From the NCBI GenBank assembly GCA_029975555.1, contig JARKOY010000109.1:62001-126000 (forward strand): a stretch of DNA of 64,000 nucleotides. The letters are read 5' to 3'. Shown here in pieces: positions 8,464 through 17,482 of this stretch (position 1 is its first letter; each line of letters opens with the position of its first letter). This DNA comes from Spirochaetia bacterium (GTDB lineage Bacteria; Spirochaetota; Spirochaetia; Treponematales; Rectinemataceae). A program made the position numbers and the translations under genes. Below the pieces are notes generated by a model. That model saw only the letters and a list, made by a program, of their open reading frames with translations, was not told where the DNA came from and made no database searches.

Positions 8464-9990
8464 ATGAGCGATTATATTGTCGAGATGAAAAATATTACCA
8501 AAACTTTTCCTGGTGTTCGCGCTCTTTCCAATGTCAATTTATCGGTAAAAAAAGGCGAAGTCCATGCACTTGTCGGTGAAAATGGTGCAGGAAAATCGAC
8601 GCTGATCAAGATTCTTACCGGCGCCTATCAAAAGGATGGTGGCTCGATACTCTTTGATGGAAGAGAAGTGGACATAAAGAACCCGCACTTTTCCAAAAGC
8701 ATTGGCATACATGCGGTGTATCAGGATATTATGCTTGCCCAGCACCTGTCGGTTGGAGAAAATTTCTTCCTTGGCGAACTGCCTATGAACTCGCCTTTCA
8801 CCGTAGACTGGAAGAAAGTGTACTCCGTGGCAGGCGAAGTGCTGCAGTCTCTCGATCTGAAAATCGATCCTTACACACTGGTGAAAAATCTGCCGGTTGC
8901 TCAACAGGAGATGGTGGCGATAGCGAAAGCGCTCTATGAAAAATCCAAGCTTATGATTTTTGATGAGCCTACCGCCTTGCTCACCAACGAAGAGAGCGAA
9001 GAACTGTTCAAGATCATTGCCCGTCTTAAATCTGAGGGTATCGGCATAATTTATATATCACACAGGCTCGAAGAAGTGTTCCGGTTCTGTGATACCGTGA
9101 CTATTCTTAAAGATGGCTATTATATCGCCTCGATGCCCACCGCCTCGATAAACGAGGATGATCTCATATCTATGATGGTGGGTAGAAAAATTGAAGAGAT
9201 GTACTATTTCGAGCACCACAATTCTCCTGAAGTTGTGCTGAGGGTGCGCAATCTGACCAAGGGGCATGTATTCAAGAATATCAACTTCGATCTTCACAGG
9301 GGTGAAATTTTGGGAATGTTCGGCCTTGTGGGTTCCGGGAGAACGGATATCGTTCTGTCGATTTTTGGAGCAGCCAAGTTCGATGAAGGACAGATTTCGC
9401 TGTTTGGGAAGCCCGTAGAGATAAAAAAGCCCAAAGATGCAATCGATCTGGGATTTGGTCTTGTTCCTGAAAACCGACGTACGCAGGGCCTTGCGCTTCC
9501 ACTTTCGGTAAAGATCAATATCAATTTGTTGCAATATAAAAAGTACAGCAGATTCGGTGTTGCGATCAATAAAAAACACGAATTAGAGAATGCAAGAACA
9601 TTCATCAAAGATCTCTCAATAAAAACACCGACGGAAGAGGCGATTGTCCGTAATCTCTCTGGCGGCAATCAGCAGAAGGTCGTCATAAGCAAGTGGCTAT
9701 CAAATAAGCCAAAAGTGATGATCTTCGATGAACCAACCGTTGGAATCGACGTTGGCTCGAAAGAAGAGATCTATAAACTGCTTGAAAAGCTCACACAGGA
9801 CGGTACATCGATCATATTCATCTCTTCATACCTGCCGGAAATCATTGGTGTTTCGGATAGGATCCTCGTAATTTCCGAGGGGCGCCAGATGGGTATTGTG
9901 GACCGCAAGGACGCCAGCGAAGAGTACATAATGAGACTTGCGAGTGGCATCGAAGAAACTACTGAAAGAATTGAGAGTGAGGCACTATGA
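8464..9990 (+). CDS. Sugar ABC transporter ATPase, RbsA/MglA type
   Basis: This 508-aa protein has two fused ABC domains, as in RbsA, MglA and XylG. The first has Walker A GENGAGKST near residue 40, signature-region LPVAQQEMVAIAKAL and Walker B LMIFDEPTA. The second has a degenerate Walker A (GLVGSGRTDIV), a proper signature NLSGGNQQKVVISKWL and Walker B VMIFDEPTVGIDVG. It powers the importer formed with the binding protein (7413) and the permease (9987). Its stop overlaps the permease start in an ATGA, so translation is coupled. Confidence 0.95.
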   Translation: MSDYIVEMKNITKTFPGVRALSNVNLSVKKGEVHALVGENGAGKSTLIKILTGAYQKDGGSILFDGREVDIKNPHFSKSIGIHAVYQDIMLAQHLSVGENFFLGELPMNSPFTVDWKKVYSVAGEVLQSLDLKIDPYTLVKNLPVAQQEMVAIAKALYEKSKLMIFDEPTALLTNEESEELFKIIARLKSEGIGIIYISHRLEEVFRFCDTVTILKDGYYIASMPTASINEDDLISMMVGRKIEEMYYFEHHNSPEVVLRVRNLTKGHVFKNINFDLHRGEILGMFGLVGSGRTDIVLSIFGAAKFDEGQISLFGKPVEIKKPKDAIDLGFGLVPENRRTQGLALPLSVKININLLQYKKYSRFGVAINKKHELENARTFIKDLSIKTPTEEAIVRNLSGGNQQKVVISKWLSNKPKVMIFDEPTVGIDVGSKEEIYKLLEKLTQDGTSIIFISSYLPEIIGVSDRILVISEGRQMGIVDRKDASEEYIMRLASGIEETTERIESEAL

Positions 9991-10958
9991 AAGCGCAGTT
10001 GACAGAGATAGAGGCAAAAGGCAAGAGAAAATTCAAGCTAAGAACTGAAAGCACGCTGGCGCTGCTTTTGTTGGTGCTTGCGGTGTGTCTGACCATCTTT
10101 ACGAAAGGCTTCTTGACGGGCACAAATCTGTCGAACCTCGTTCGTCAGACGGCAATCAACGGAATAGTGGCGTTGGGCATGACGATGGTCATCATCGCAG
10201 GAGGGATCGATCTATCCGTCGGTTCGGTCGTTGGCTTTTCCGGGATATTCGCAGCGCTTCTTATGAAGAACGGTGTTCCCGTCATCTGGGCTGTACTTCT
10301 TTCGATCCTTGTATCGTTTATAATGGGTGGAATAAACGGATTCATGGTCTTTGATGGCCGTATTCCTCCATTCATCGCTACTTTGGGCTCAATGGCGATT
10401 ATTCGCGGTGCGATTATGCTCGTCTCAGGCGCAAGGATGATCGCGGGGTTACCGAAGTCTTTTTTGGACTTTGCGCAGGCCACGGTGTTAGGTTTCCCTT
10501 CTCTATTTCTTGTCTGGTTCTTTTTAATCCTCTTCAGCATATTACTCACGAGGCATACGCCCTTTGGCCGAAATGTATACACAATCGGAAGCAGCATTGA
10601 AGTGGCTCGACTTTCGGGTATCAATATACGATTGACCACGTACATGATCTATGGATTGTCGGGGCTGATGTCGGGCATCGCGGGGATTCTGATGACAAGC
10701 CGTCTTGCGAACGGTATTCCAACAGGCGGTCAGGGCTATGAGATGGACGCCATCGCATCCTGCGTCATCGGTGGTGCGAGTCTGTCGGGAGCTGAGGGTA
10801 CGATCCTCGGCACAGTGATGGGCGCATTCATCATCGCGACACTGAGAAATGGAGGCAACTTGCTCGGAATCGATCCTTTCATTCTTCAGATTGTCAACGG
10901 AATCATCATCGTCGCCGCAGTCTACGTCGATCAATACAGAAAAGCCCACCAGAAATAA
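9987..10958 (+). CDS. Sugar ABC transporter permease, RbsC type
   Basis: This 323-aa polytopic membrane protein of the BPD_transp_2 family has about 8-10 hydrophobic segments. Conserved blocks are INGIVALGMTMVIIAGGIDLSVGSVVGFSG (~53-82), PPFIATLGSMAIIRG and the EAA-like region GSSIEVARLSGINIR, followed by GILMTSRLANGIPTGGQGYEMDAIASCVIGGASLSGAEGT. It forms the channel of the ribose-type importer, presumably as a homodimer. It starts inside the ATPase stop codon and ends 19 bases before the FGGY kinase start. Confidence 0.94.
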   Translation: MKAQLTEIEAKGKRKFKLRTESTLALLLLVLAVCLTIFTKGFLTGTNLSNLVRQTAINGIVALGMTMVIIAGGIDLSVGSVVGFSGIFAALLMKNGVPVIWAVLLSILVSFIMGGINGFMVFDGRIPPFIATLGSMAIIRGAIMLVSGARMIAGLPKSFLDFAQATVLGFPSLFLVWFFLILFSILLTRHTPFGRNVYTIGSSIEVARLSGINIRLTTYMIYGLSGLMSGIAGILMTSRLANGIPTGGQGYEMDAIASCVIGGASLSGAEGTILGTVMGAFIIATLRNGGNLLGIDPFILQIVNGIIIVAAVYVDQYRKAHQK

Positions 10959-10977
10959 ATGGCGGAGAGGAATTTTG

Positions 10978-12495
10978 ATGCAGTATATTATTGCGCACGA
11001 CCTGGGGACGAGCGGCAACAAGGCTACCCTGTACGATGAACAGGGAGCGCTGGTAGCCGCTTCCACATTCGAGTATCCGACCCACATTGGACAAGGTGGA
11101 GTGGTGGAGCAAGATGCAAACTCATGGTGGAATGCTGTCATCCAATCGACGCGCAAGCTGCTGAACGACGCGAATGTTCGTAACACCGACATCGCTTGCG
11201 TGAGCTTCTCTGGTCAAATGATGGGGTGTCTGGCGGTCGATAAAGAAGGAAATCCATTGCGCCCTGCGATTATCTGGGCAGACATGCGCTCGGAAAAACA
11301 GGCCGATCAGCTCAGAGCTTCTGTGCCAGAACGCGAATTCTACAGAATCGTCTGGCACAGACCAATAAGTTCCTACACGCTGACAAAATTGATGTGGGTT
11401 CGTGACAATGAGCCTGATATCTATCGCAGGATGTACAAAACACTTCAAGCAAAGGATTTTATTGTCCAAAAACTCACCGGGACATTTGCGACAGATTACT
11501 CTGACGCGTCGGGTACCAATGCCTTTGATCTCGTTGGAAAGACATGGTCGGAAGAGATTTTGGGCGCCGTAGGCATCGATAAAGAGGTCTTTCCTGACCC
11601 CTATCCTTCGACTACCGTGATCGGTAAGGTCAGCCCCGAGGCAGCCCGGCTCACGGGGCTTGCTGAAGGCACGCCTGTGGTGCTGGGTGGTGGGGATGGC
11701 TCCTGTGCCATCGTGGGGGCTGGCATTTTTGGCGCGCAGAAAGCGTACGCGATCCTCGGCTCTTCGTCATGGGTGGCATTCGAAACCGAGGCTCCGCTTG
11801 ACGATGAACAGATGCGCTACGTCACGTGGGCACACCTCGATGGCTCAAAATATCAGCCTTGCGGAACAATGCAGGCTGCAGGACTTTCAATTTCATGGAT
11901 GAAACAAAACCTGGCGGGTTACGAGACATATGCCGAAAAAGAGCTCGGCAAAAATGCGTTCGATCTTATTGAAGAAGGTGCTCAGCGGGCACCTGTCGGT
12001 TCAAACAGCCTCTTGTATCTGCCGTATCTTCTCGGAGAGCGAAGCCCTCGCTGGGATCCTTCTGCAAAAGGCTGTTTCATTGGGCTCACATCGAAGCATT
12101 CAAAAGAAGATGTGTTCCGGTCCGTATACGAAGGAATAGCGTATAACCTCAAGACGATCATCAATGCATTTGAGCTCAAAACCTATCTGAAAGAGATCAC
12201 GCTCATCGGAGGCGGTGCACGGAGCAAGCTCTGGCGCCAGATTCTCGCCGATGTATGGGAAAAACCGATTCTTGTGCCGCAGTATCTCGAAGAGGCCACA
12301 TCGATGGGGGCCGCGATCGCAGGCGGCGTGGGCGTTGGGATATTTAAGGACTTTTCGATTGGCGAACGTTTAAATCCTGCCATGATCAGAATCGAGCCCA
12401 ACTCGTCCAATGCGCAGGTGTACCGCACGCTGTACCCTCTCTTTGAAGAGAGCTACGCAAACCTCAAAAATATATTTCGCAAACTTGGGAAATGA
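10978..12495 (+). CDS. FGGY-family carbohydrate kinase, xylulokinase-like
   Basis: This 505-aa protein has the two actin-like FGGY domains: N-terminal AHDLGTSGNKATLYDEQG (phosphate 1 motif), FSGQMMGCLAVDKEGNPLRPAIIWADMRS, and C-terminal VVLGGGDGSCAIVGAGIFG with the likely catalytic Asp, then LPYLLGERSPRWDP and ITLIGGGARSKLWRQILADV. Family members phosphorylate xylulose, gluconate, erythritol or related sugars; XylB-like features dominate, but the substrate is not certain. The chosen ATG has GGAGAGGA upstream; an in-frame ATG at 10849 lies inside the permease gene. The 3' end overlaps the next gene. Confidence 0.9.
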   Translation: MQYIIAHDLGTSGNKATLYDEQGALVAASTFEYPTHIGQGGVVEQDANSWWNAVIQSTRKLLNDANVRNTDIACVSFSGQMMGCLAVDKEGNPLRPAIIWADMRSEKQADQLRASVPEREFYRIVWHRPISSYTLTKLMWVRDNEPDIYRRMYKTLQAKDFIVQKLTGTFATDYSDASGTNAFDLVGKTWSEEILGAVGIDKEVFPDPYPSTTVIGKVSPEAARLTGLAEGTPVVLGGGDGSCAIVGAGIFGAQKAYAILGSSSWVAFETEAPLDDEQMRYVTWAHLDGSKYQPCGTMQAAGLSISWMKQNLAGYETYAEKELGKNAFDLIEEGAQRAPVGSNSLLYLPYLLGERSPRWDPSAKGCFIGLTSKHSKEDVFRSVYEGIAYNLKTIINAFELKTYLKEITLIGGGARSKLWRQILADVWEKPILVPQYLEEATSMGAAIAGGVGVGIFKDFSIGERLNPAMIRIEPNSSNAQVYRTLYPLFEESYANLKNIFRKLGK

Positions 12496-13469
12496 ATATG
12501 GAGAATATGAACAGAATGAATGAACCTACACCAACGCCGCGCATCATTGTGATGGGAAGCTATGTGACCGATCTCATGGGACGGGCCGCGCATATCCCTG
12601 TCGAAGGCGAGACTGTGAAGGGCAATTTCTTCAAAGTCGGCCCTGGCGGAAAAGGTGGGAATCAGGCTGTGGCCGCCGCGAGGGCCGGAGGGAATGTGGC
12701 AATGATCACTAAGCTTGGCCAAGATGCCTTTGGCGACATGGCGCAGGAAAATTTTATCAAGGAAGGGATTGACGCCCGATACGTGCTTCGTTCCGATGAG
12801 TATGCCACAGGTGCGGCGCTCATCATGGTGAGCGAGGCGACGGGTCAGAATTCTATCATTGTGATTCCTGGGGCGTGTGGGCAGCTGGGCGAAGATGAAG
12901 TGCGCGAGGCGATCCGTGCGCTGAGCCCTGCGTCAGTGCTCGTGCTTCAGCTTGAAACGAACCTCGAGGCGATCGCGGTGAGCCTCAAAATGGGCACCGA
13001 GCTAGGGATGAAGATTCTCATGAACCCTGCGCCGGCCCATAAAATTCCCGACGAGTACTATTCGATGATCGATTATCTGACCCCTAACGAAACCGAAGCA
13101 TCCACACTTTCGGGCGTGCGGGTCGTGAGTATTGAAGACGCAAGGCGCGCCGCGCAGCTGCTTCAATCGAAGGGAGCCAAGAATATTATCATCACGCTCG
13201 GCGAGAAAGGTGCTCTCGTATTGGACAGTGAGGGCAAGTTCAGGCACGTGCCATCATTCAAGGTCGACGCAGTGGATACGACCGGTGCTGGCGACGCTTT
13301 TAATGGTGCATTCGCCCTCGCACTGGCTGAGGGAAAGGATATCTACCGCGCCACTGTATTTGCGAATGCTGCTGCTGCCCTTTCGGTGACGCGCATCGGC
13401 ACCGCACCTGCGATGGCGTTTAGAAAAGAGATCGACGCGTTTTTGCGCGAGCGACGTGTGGAGGTATGA
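12492..13469 (+). CDS. PfkB-family sugar kinase, ribokinase-like
   Basis: This 325-aa protein has the PfkB signature regions GPGGKGGNQAVAAARAGG (~49-66, as in RbsK) and VDTTGAGDAFNGAFALAL, whose Asp in GAGD is the catalytic base. It also has the ATP-binding LNPAPAHKIP and TPNETEA blocks typical of ribokinases. An unusual Met/Asn-rich N-terminal tail of ~15 residues precedes the fold, and one of several in-frame ATGs just downstream may be the true start. The start overlaps the FGGY kinase stop (ATGA). Two different sugar kinases in one operon suggest either two substrates or sequential phosphorylation. Confidence 0.9.
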   Translation: MNMENMNRMNEPTPTPRIIVMGSYVTDLMGRAAHIPVEGETVKGNFFKVGPGGKGGNQAVAAARAGGNVAMITKLGQDAFGDMAQENFIKEGIDARYVLRSDEYATGAALIMVSEATGQNSIIVIPGACGQLGEDEVREAIRALSPASVLVLQLETNLEAIAVSLKMGTELGMKILMNPAPAHKIPDEYYSMIDYLTPNETEASTLSGVRVVSIEDARRAAQLLQSKGAKNIIITLGEKGALVLDSEGKFRHVPSFKVDAVDTTGAGDAFNGAFALALAEGKDIYRATVFANAAAALSVTRIGTAPAMAFRKEIDAFLRERRVEV

Positions 13470-13542
13470 TCAATAGGCGTATCCTCAAGGACGTATCATG
13501 TAAAAGGAGCGCCGCGGTTGGTTTTGGGAAGGAGAGGATAAC

Positions 13543-14019
13543 ATGAAAAAAGGCAGAATTCTGAATCAGAAACTGAGCGAGGCCATTGCCTCCATGGGAC
13601 ACGGTGATTGGATTTTGATCACCGATGCCGGATTTCCGATTCCCAACGATGCGCGACGAATCGATTTGGCGCTCGAGGCGAATGTCCCGACCGTGCAGCA
13701 AGTACTTGCCGCGATTTTAAGCGATTTCGTATACGAACGCTGTGTGGTTACCCTAGAACAGAAGACAAATCATCCGAAACTCTATGCGGACATTGCCTCG
13801 ATGATAGATCGATGCACGATTGAAATGTTGCCGTATCCGCAGTTTATGTCCGAGTTTGCAGTAAAACCCAAATTCTTTGTGCGTACGGGAGCATTTGAGC
13901 CCTGGGGTAATGTTGCACTCTGCTCTGGGGTAGATGCGCCGCGGTGGTTCCTGAAAGAAAAAGGGATCATCGTTCCAGAATACTACGTGGATCGGGTGAA
14001 CTATAGGGAGCGATCCTAG
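13543..14019 (+). CDS. RbsD/FucU-family sugar mutarotase
   Basis: This 158-aa protein resembles D-ribose pyranase and fucose mutarotase. It opens with MKKGRILNQKLSEAIASMGHGDWILITDAGFPIP; the His in MGHGD and the Asp in TDAGFPIP are the family's conserved active-site residues. The enzyme interconverts pyranose and furanose or anomeric forms after import and so feeds a kinase. It lies directly after the ribokinase-like gene, as rbsD and rbsK often do. A GGAGAGG site precedes the ATG. Confidence 0.88.
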   Translation: MKKGRILNQKLSEAIASMGHGDWILITDAGFPIPNDARRIDLALEANVPTVQQVLAAILSDFVYERCVVTLEQKTNHPKLYADIASMIDRCTIEMLPYPQFMSEFAVKPKFFVRTGAFEPWGNVALCSGVDAPRWFLKEKGIIVPEYYVDRVNYRERS

Positions 14020-14093
14020 CGCGGCGTTTGGGGATGTTTTACGCGTTGAGCAATCTACGAGATGAGGTTCGTGACAGAAGGAGATTGTGACTC

Positions 14094-15047
14094 ATGCCAG
14101 CTCTCAGGCTAGAAAAAGCGATACAGCCAACATTCTATTTTATTGGTGTCACCACAGGGAAATCATCAATCATGCGCGTTTTCCCACAATGGGTGAACTA
14201 TCTGAACTACGGAGACGTGGTAATTAAGGGGATTGACTGCAAAATCCATGATGACCCGCAGGTGTATCGTGAAATTGTCGCATTTATAAAAAATGATCCG
14301 CTTTCTCTTGGGGGCCTGGTAACCACGCACAAAATGGATCTTCTTACGGCGGCTCGAGATTACTTTGAGTACCTCGATCCTTATGCAGAGCTCTTGGGTG
14401 AAATTTCTTCGATTTCCAAGCGTCTGGGCCAGCTTTGTGGCCATGCCAAAGACCCAATTACGAGCGGCCTTGCGATGGAAGCCTTTGTGCCGAAATTTCA
14501 CTGGGAAAAAACCGGCGCTGAGATCTGCATTCTCGGTGCAGGAGGATCATCTTTAGCCCTCACCTGTTACATCATGAAACAAAAACCACCCAGCGAGTGG
14601 CCCTCCAAGATTATTGTCACGAACAGGAGCGAATTCCGGCTCGAGCACATGAAGGCTATTCATGCGAAAATAAATCCTGGCATTTCTGTGGAATACGTGT
14701 GTGCGCCCGAGTCATCGATCAACGACGCAGTGGTTGGATCGCTCAAACCAGCATCGCTCGTCGTCAATGCGACGGGGCTTGGAAAAGATCAAGAGGGGAG
14801 TCCACTTACCGATCGCGCACAATTCCCCGAGCGTGGACTCGTGTGGGAATTCAACTATCGAGGAAATCTTGTATTCCTTGATCAGGCGAGACAGCAAGAG
14901 AAATCGAAAGCGCTGAAAATAGAAGATGGCTGGATTTACTTTATACATGGCTGGACACGCGTCATGGCGGAAGTCTTTCACCGAGATATTCCAGTGTCAG
15001 GGCCGGTGTTCGATGATCTCTGCAGAATCGCAGCGGAATACCGCTGA
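14094..15047 (+). CDS. Shikimate-dehydrogenase-like oxidoreductase
   Basis: This 317-aa protein has the AroE layout. The N-terminal substrate domain has VKGIDCKIHDDPQ-like elements and GGLVTTHKMDLL, where the Lys corresponds to the catalytic Lys of AroE (usually NVTxPxK). It then has GHAKDPITSGLAMEAF with a conserved Asp, and a Rossmann domain with ICILGAGGSSLALT and IIVTNRSEFRLEHM. The NVTVP-type motif is altered to VTTHK, and aromatic-pathway genes are absent. It probably oxidises or reduces a sugar-derived polyol or acid rather than shikimate. AAGGAG precedes the start. Confidence 0.8.
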   Translation: MPALRLEKAIQPTFYFIGVTTGKSSIMRVFPQWVNYLNYGDVVIKGIDCKIHDDPQVYREIVAFIKNDPLSLGGLVTTHKMDLLTAARDYFEYLDPYAELLGEISSISKRLGQLCGHAKDPITSGLAMEAFVPKFHWEKTGAEICILGAGGSSLALTCYIMKQKPPSEWPSKIIVTNRSEFRLEHMKAIHAKINPGISVEYVCAPESSINDAVVGSLKPASLVVNATGLGKDQEGSPLTDRAQFPERGLVWEFNYRGNLVFLDQARQQEKSKALKIEDGWIYFIHGWTRVMAEVFHRDIPVSGPVFDDLCRIAAEYR

Positions 15048-15058
15048 AAGGATTACCT

Positions 15059-15631
15059 ATGGATATTGAGAGAATAGGAAATTACATGGCTCCATTCGTC
15101 TTTGATCTGGATGTTACCACAGGCGTAATGAAGGGCTTCAAAAATCATATTGAGCGGCGAGCTTCTTCGATGAGGGGATACTACGCGGACGAAGCTGCGC
15201 TCGAATCCATTATTGCAGGCGGAGATCCCATTCTCTACGAGGTTTTTGAGTGCACCGTTCCCGAACTGTACGGGCATTTGACGGTGGGTATCTCCAAACT
15301 TTACCCGGGCACGGTGGGGCAGGAGTGCTTCATGACGAAAGGACACTATCACCAGGTCATTGAGACTGGCGAAGTATATCTTTGTCTTGGGGGCAGTGGA
15401 TATCTCCTCATGAAAACAAAAGATGGAGATTTTTCGGCTCTCCCAATGGAGCGTGGAAAGGTGGTATACGTACCACCTTCATGGGCGCATCGCTCGGTAA
15501 ACTGTGGAAATGTCCCGCTTGTTTCCTTCTTTGTGTATAATGCCGAATCCGGGCACAACTACGGCGACATAGAAACAGAGGGCTTCATCAAGCGTGTCTT
15601 TAAGCGCGATGGCTCTGTCGTAATAGAGTAG
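15059..15631 (+). CDS. Cupin-type phosphoglucose isomerase-like protein
   Basis: This 190-aa protein matches the archaeal/cupin glucose-6-phosphate isomerase family (PF06560). The core shows TKGHYHQVIETGEVYLCLGGSGYLLM with the metal-binding His-x-His and Glu, later VYVPPSWAHRSVN with the second His. The TVGISKLYPGTVG block is also typical. The family is a metal-dependent aldose-ketose phosphate isomerase; here it may act on the phosphorylated intermediate made by one of the two kinases. It is 12 bases after the shikimate-dehydrogenase-like gene, with AAGGA before the ATG. Confidence 0.85.
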   Translation: MDIERIGNYMAPFVFDLDVTTGVMKGFKNHIERRASSMRGYYADEAALESIIAGGDPILYEVFECTVPELYGHLTVGISKLYPGTVGQECFMTKGHYHQVIETGEVYLCLGGSGYLLMKTKDGDFSALPMERGKVVYVPPSWAHRSVNCGNVPLVSFFVYNAESGHNYGDIETEGFIKRVFKRDGSVVIE

Positions 15632-15637
15632 ATCGAC

Positions 15638-16567
15638 ATGGACAACATTATAGTGACACCGCGATCACTTTCGAAAGGGGATCATCCATTTCTGAAGAAA
15701 TTGACTGATGCGGGATACCATTTGGTCTTTCCCAGCCCTGGTCGCCAGCCGACTGAGCAGGAACTCGCTGCGGTCATTGGAGATGCCGTGGGCTATGTTG
15801 CCGGAGTCGAGCCTATTACAGCTGCAACGCTCGCAAAGGCGTCGAAGCTGAGGGTAATAAGCCGCAACGGCACAGGCATCGACAATATCGACACAGAGGC
15901 TGCGGCGAGGCAGTGCATCGTGATTAGAAAGGCAGAAGGCGCAAACGCGAGGGGGGTTGCAGAGCTGACGATAGGACTCATGCTGGCAGCGGTGCGCAGC
16001 ATACCTACGAGCGATCGGAGTCTCAAGGCCGAGCAATGGAAGAGAATTCAAGGATTTGAACTCGAAGGCAAAACGCTCGGTATCATCGGTTGTGGCAAGA
16101 TTGGGAAACTTGTTGCTAGTTTTGCGCTCGCATTTGGTATGAAGGTGCTTGCATACGATGCATATCCCGATCGAAACTTTTCGCCATCGACAGAATTCGA
16201 GTATGTCGCGCTGGAAAATCTTCTTGAGAACTCCGCCATCGTGACACTGCACTGCCCGCCACTTACAGAGAAAAAGCCGCTTATAGGCGAACAGCAGCTA
16301 TCCATCATGCGACGCGGAGCAATTATCATCAACACTGCACGACAGAGCCTCGTCGATGAGGCCTCACTTGTCCGCAGCCTTGATAGTGGCGCTATCGCTT
16401 GCTATGCGATCGATGCGTTCGACAAAGAACCTCCCGAGGATTTTTCGCTCGTGAAGCATGAACACGTCATTGTCACACCCCATATAGGCGGATATACGGC
16501 TGAGAGCATTGATCGTGCGGCGGAAGCGGCCATCGATAATCTTCTTGAAACATTACGCAATGCATGA
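15638..16567 (+). CDS. D-2-hydroxyacid dehydrogenase, SerA-like
   Basis: This 309-aa NAD-dependent dehydrogenase has the substrate domain (SRNGTGIDNIDTEAA) and a Rossmann fold with LGIIGCGKIGKLVASFALAFGMKVLAYD. The catalytic set is visible: Arg in INTARQSLVDE, Glu in DAFDKEPP and His in VTPHIGGYTAES. The family converts 2-keto and 2-hydroxy acids. Its short spacing to the isomerase (6 bases) and overlap with the next gene place it in the pathway, perhaps oxidising a phosphorylated aldonate. There is no regulatory ACT domain, so serine synthesis is less likely. Confidence 0.87.
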   Translation: MDNIIVTPRSLSKGDHPFLKKLTDAGYHLVFPSPGRQPTEQELAAVIGDAVGYVAGVEPITAATLAKASKLRVISRNGTGIDNIDTEAAARQCIVIRKAEGANARGVAELTIGLMLAAVRSIPTSDRSLKAEQWKRIQGFELEGKTLGIIGCGKIGKLVASFALAFGMKVLAYDAYPDRNFSPSTEFEYVALENLLENSAIVTLHCPPLTEKKPLIGEQQLSIMRRGAIIINTARQSLVDEASLVRSLDSGAIACYAIDAFDKEPPEDFSLVKHEHVIVTPHIGGYTAESIDRAAEAAIDNLLETLRNA

Positions 16568-17439
16568 GGAAGATATATGAGGAGAATATGGCTGCCTCTT
16601 TAAAAATTGTTGAGCGACAGGGTATGGCGCTCGATCTTCTCACTCCGGATGCGCGCACGCGAGCCCGGATTCAATGGCTCGGGCAAGCTGGATTTCTCAT
16701 CGATACACTTTCCGCGAGGATTATTATTGATCCCTATCTTTCGAACAGCCTCGGTGTGAAATATCGTGGCGCACGATTTTCGCATGTGCGCATGATGCCA
16801 GTACCGATCGACCCCTATGACATTCGGTCGGTGTGCGTCTATCTCGCGACTCATCACCACGGCGACCATCTAGACGCCGATACGCTTGCGGCGATTGCTT
16901 CGAAAAATCCGGAATGCACCTTTGTGGTACCTGCTGCGACCAGAGAGAACACAAAGCTGCATACTGCGCCTCCTGAGAAAGTTTTGGGGGCGGATGCATT
17001 TGCATCTATGAAACTGGGCTCTGTCCAGATTTATCCTATACCCTCCGCGCACGAAGAACTCACCATCGACGAGGCAGGGCACCATGTATTTTTAGGGTAT
17101 GTGATCTCGGTCGACGGGCTGACCATCTATCACTCTGGTGACTGCACGCCATACGAAGGGCTTGGAAAGAACTTGGCGCACTTTAAGATCGACCTGGCGC
17201 TTGTACCTGTGAATGGCCGGGACAAGGAGAGAAGAGACGCAGGAATCCTTGGCAACTTTTCTCTCGAGGAGGCGGCACAGTTGTCACGGAATGCAGGTTT
17301 TGTTCACACTATTGGGCACCATTTTGGAATGTTCGATTTTAACACCATCGATGTCGCCGAGGCTGTACGTTGGCTCAAAGCTGAGAACATACTCAATTTT
17401 CACTTAGCGCGGATGAATTGTGTCTACGAATTGGAATAG
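16564..17439 (+). CDS. UlaG-like metallo-beta-lactamase-fold hydrolase
   Basis: This 291-aa MBL-fold enzyme has the metal motif THHHGDHLD (~99-107), plus IPSAHEEL, YHSGDCTP (bridging Asp) and IGHHFGMFD. The length and pattern WLGQAGFLIDTLSARIIIDPYLS fit the UlaG branch (L-ascorbate-6-phosphate lactonase). The operon context suggests hydrolysis of a sugar lactone or its phosphate. The first ATG overlaps the previous stop (ATGA), but a second in-frame ATG at 16588 has GGAG just upstream and could be the real start. Confidence 0.82.
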   Translation: MRKIYEENMAASLKIVERQGMALDLLTPDARTRARIQWLGQAGFLIDTLSARIIIDPYLSNSLGVKYRGARFSHVRMMPVPIDPYDIRSVCVYLATHHHGDHLDADTLAAIASKNPECTFVVPAATRENTKLHTAPPEKVLGADAFASMKLGSVQIYPIPSAHEELTIDEAGHHVFLGYVISVDGLTIYHSGDCTPYEGLGKNLAHFKIDLALVPVNGRDKERRDAGILGNFSLEEAAQLSRNAGFVHTIGHHFGMFDFNTIDVAEAVRWLKAENILNFHLARMNCVYELE

Positions 17440-17482
17440 AGCTTCTATGTGGCATTGATTTTCTTAATTTGGAGGATACACG

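Noticed and set aside
15638-16567. The hydroxyacid dehydrogenase as serA of serine biosynthesis
   Set aside because: It lacks the ACT regulatory domain and lies in the middle of a sugar operon with no serB or serC.
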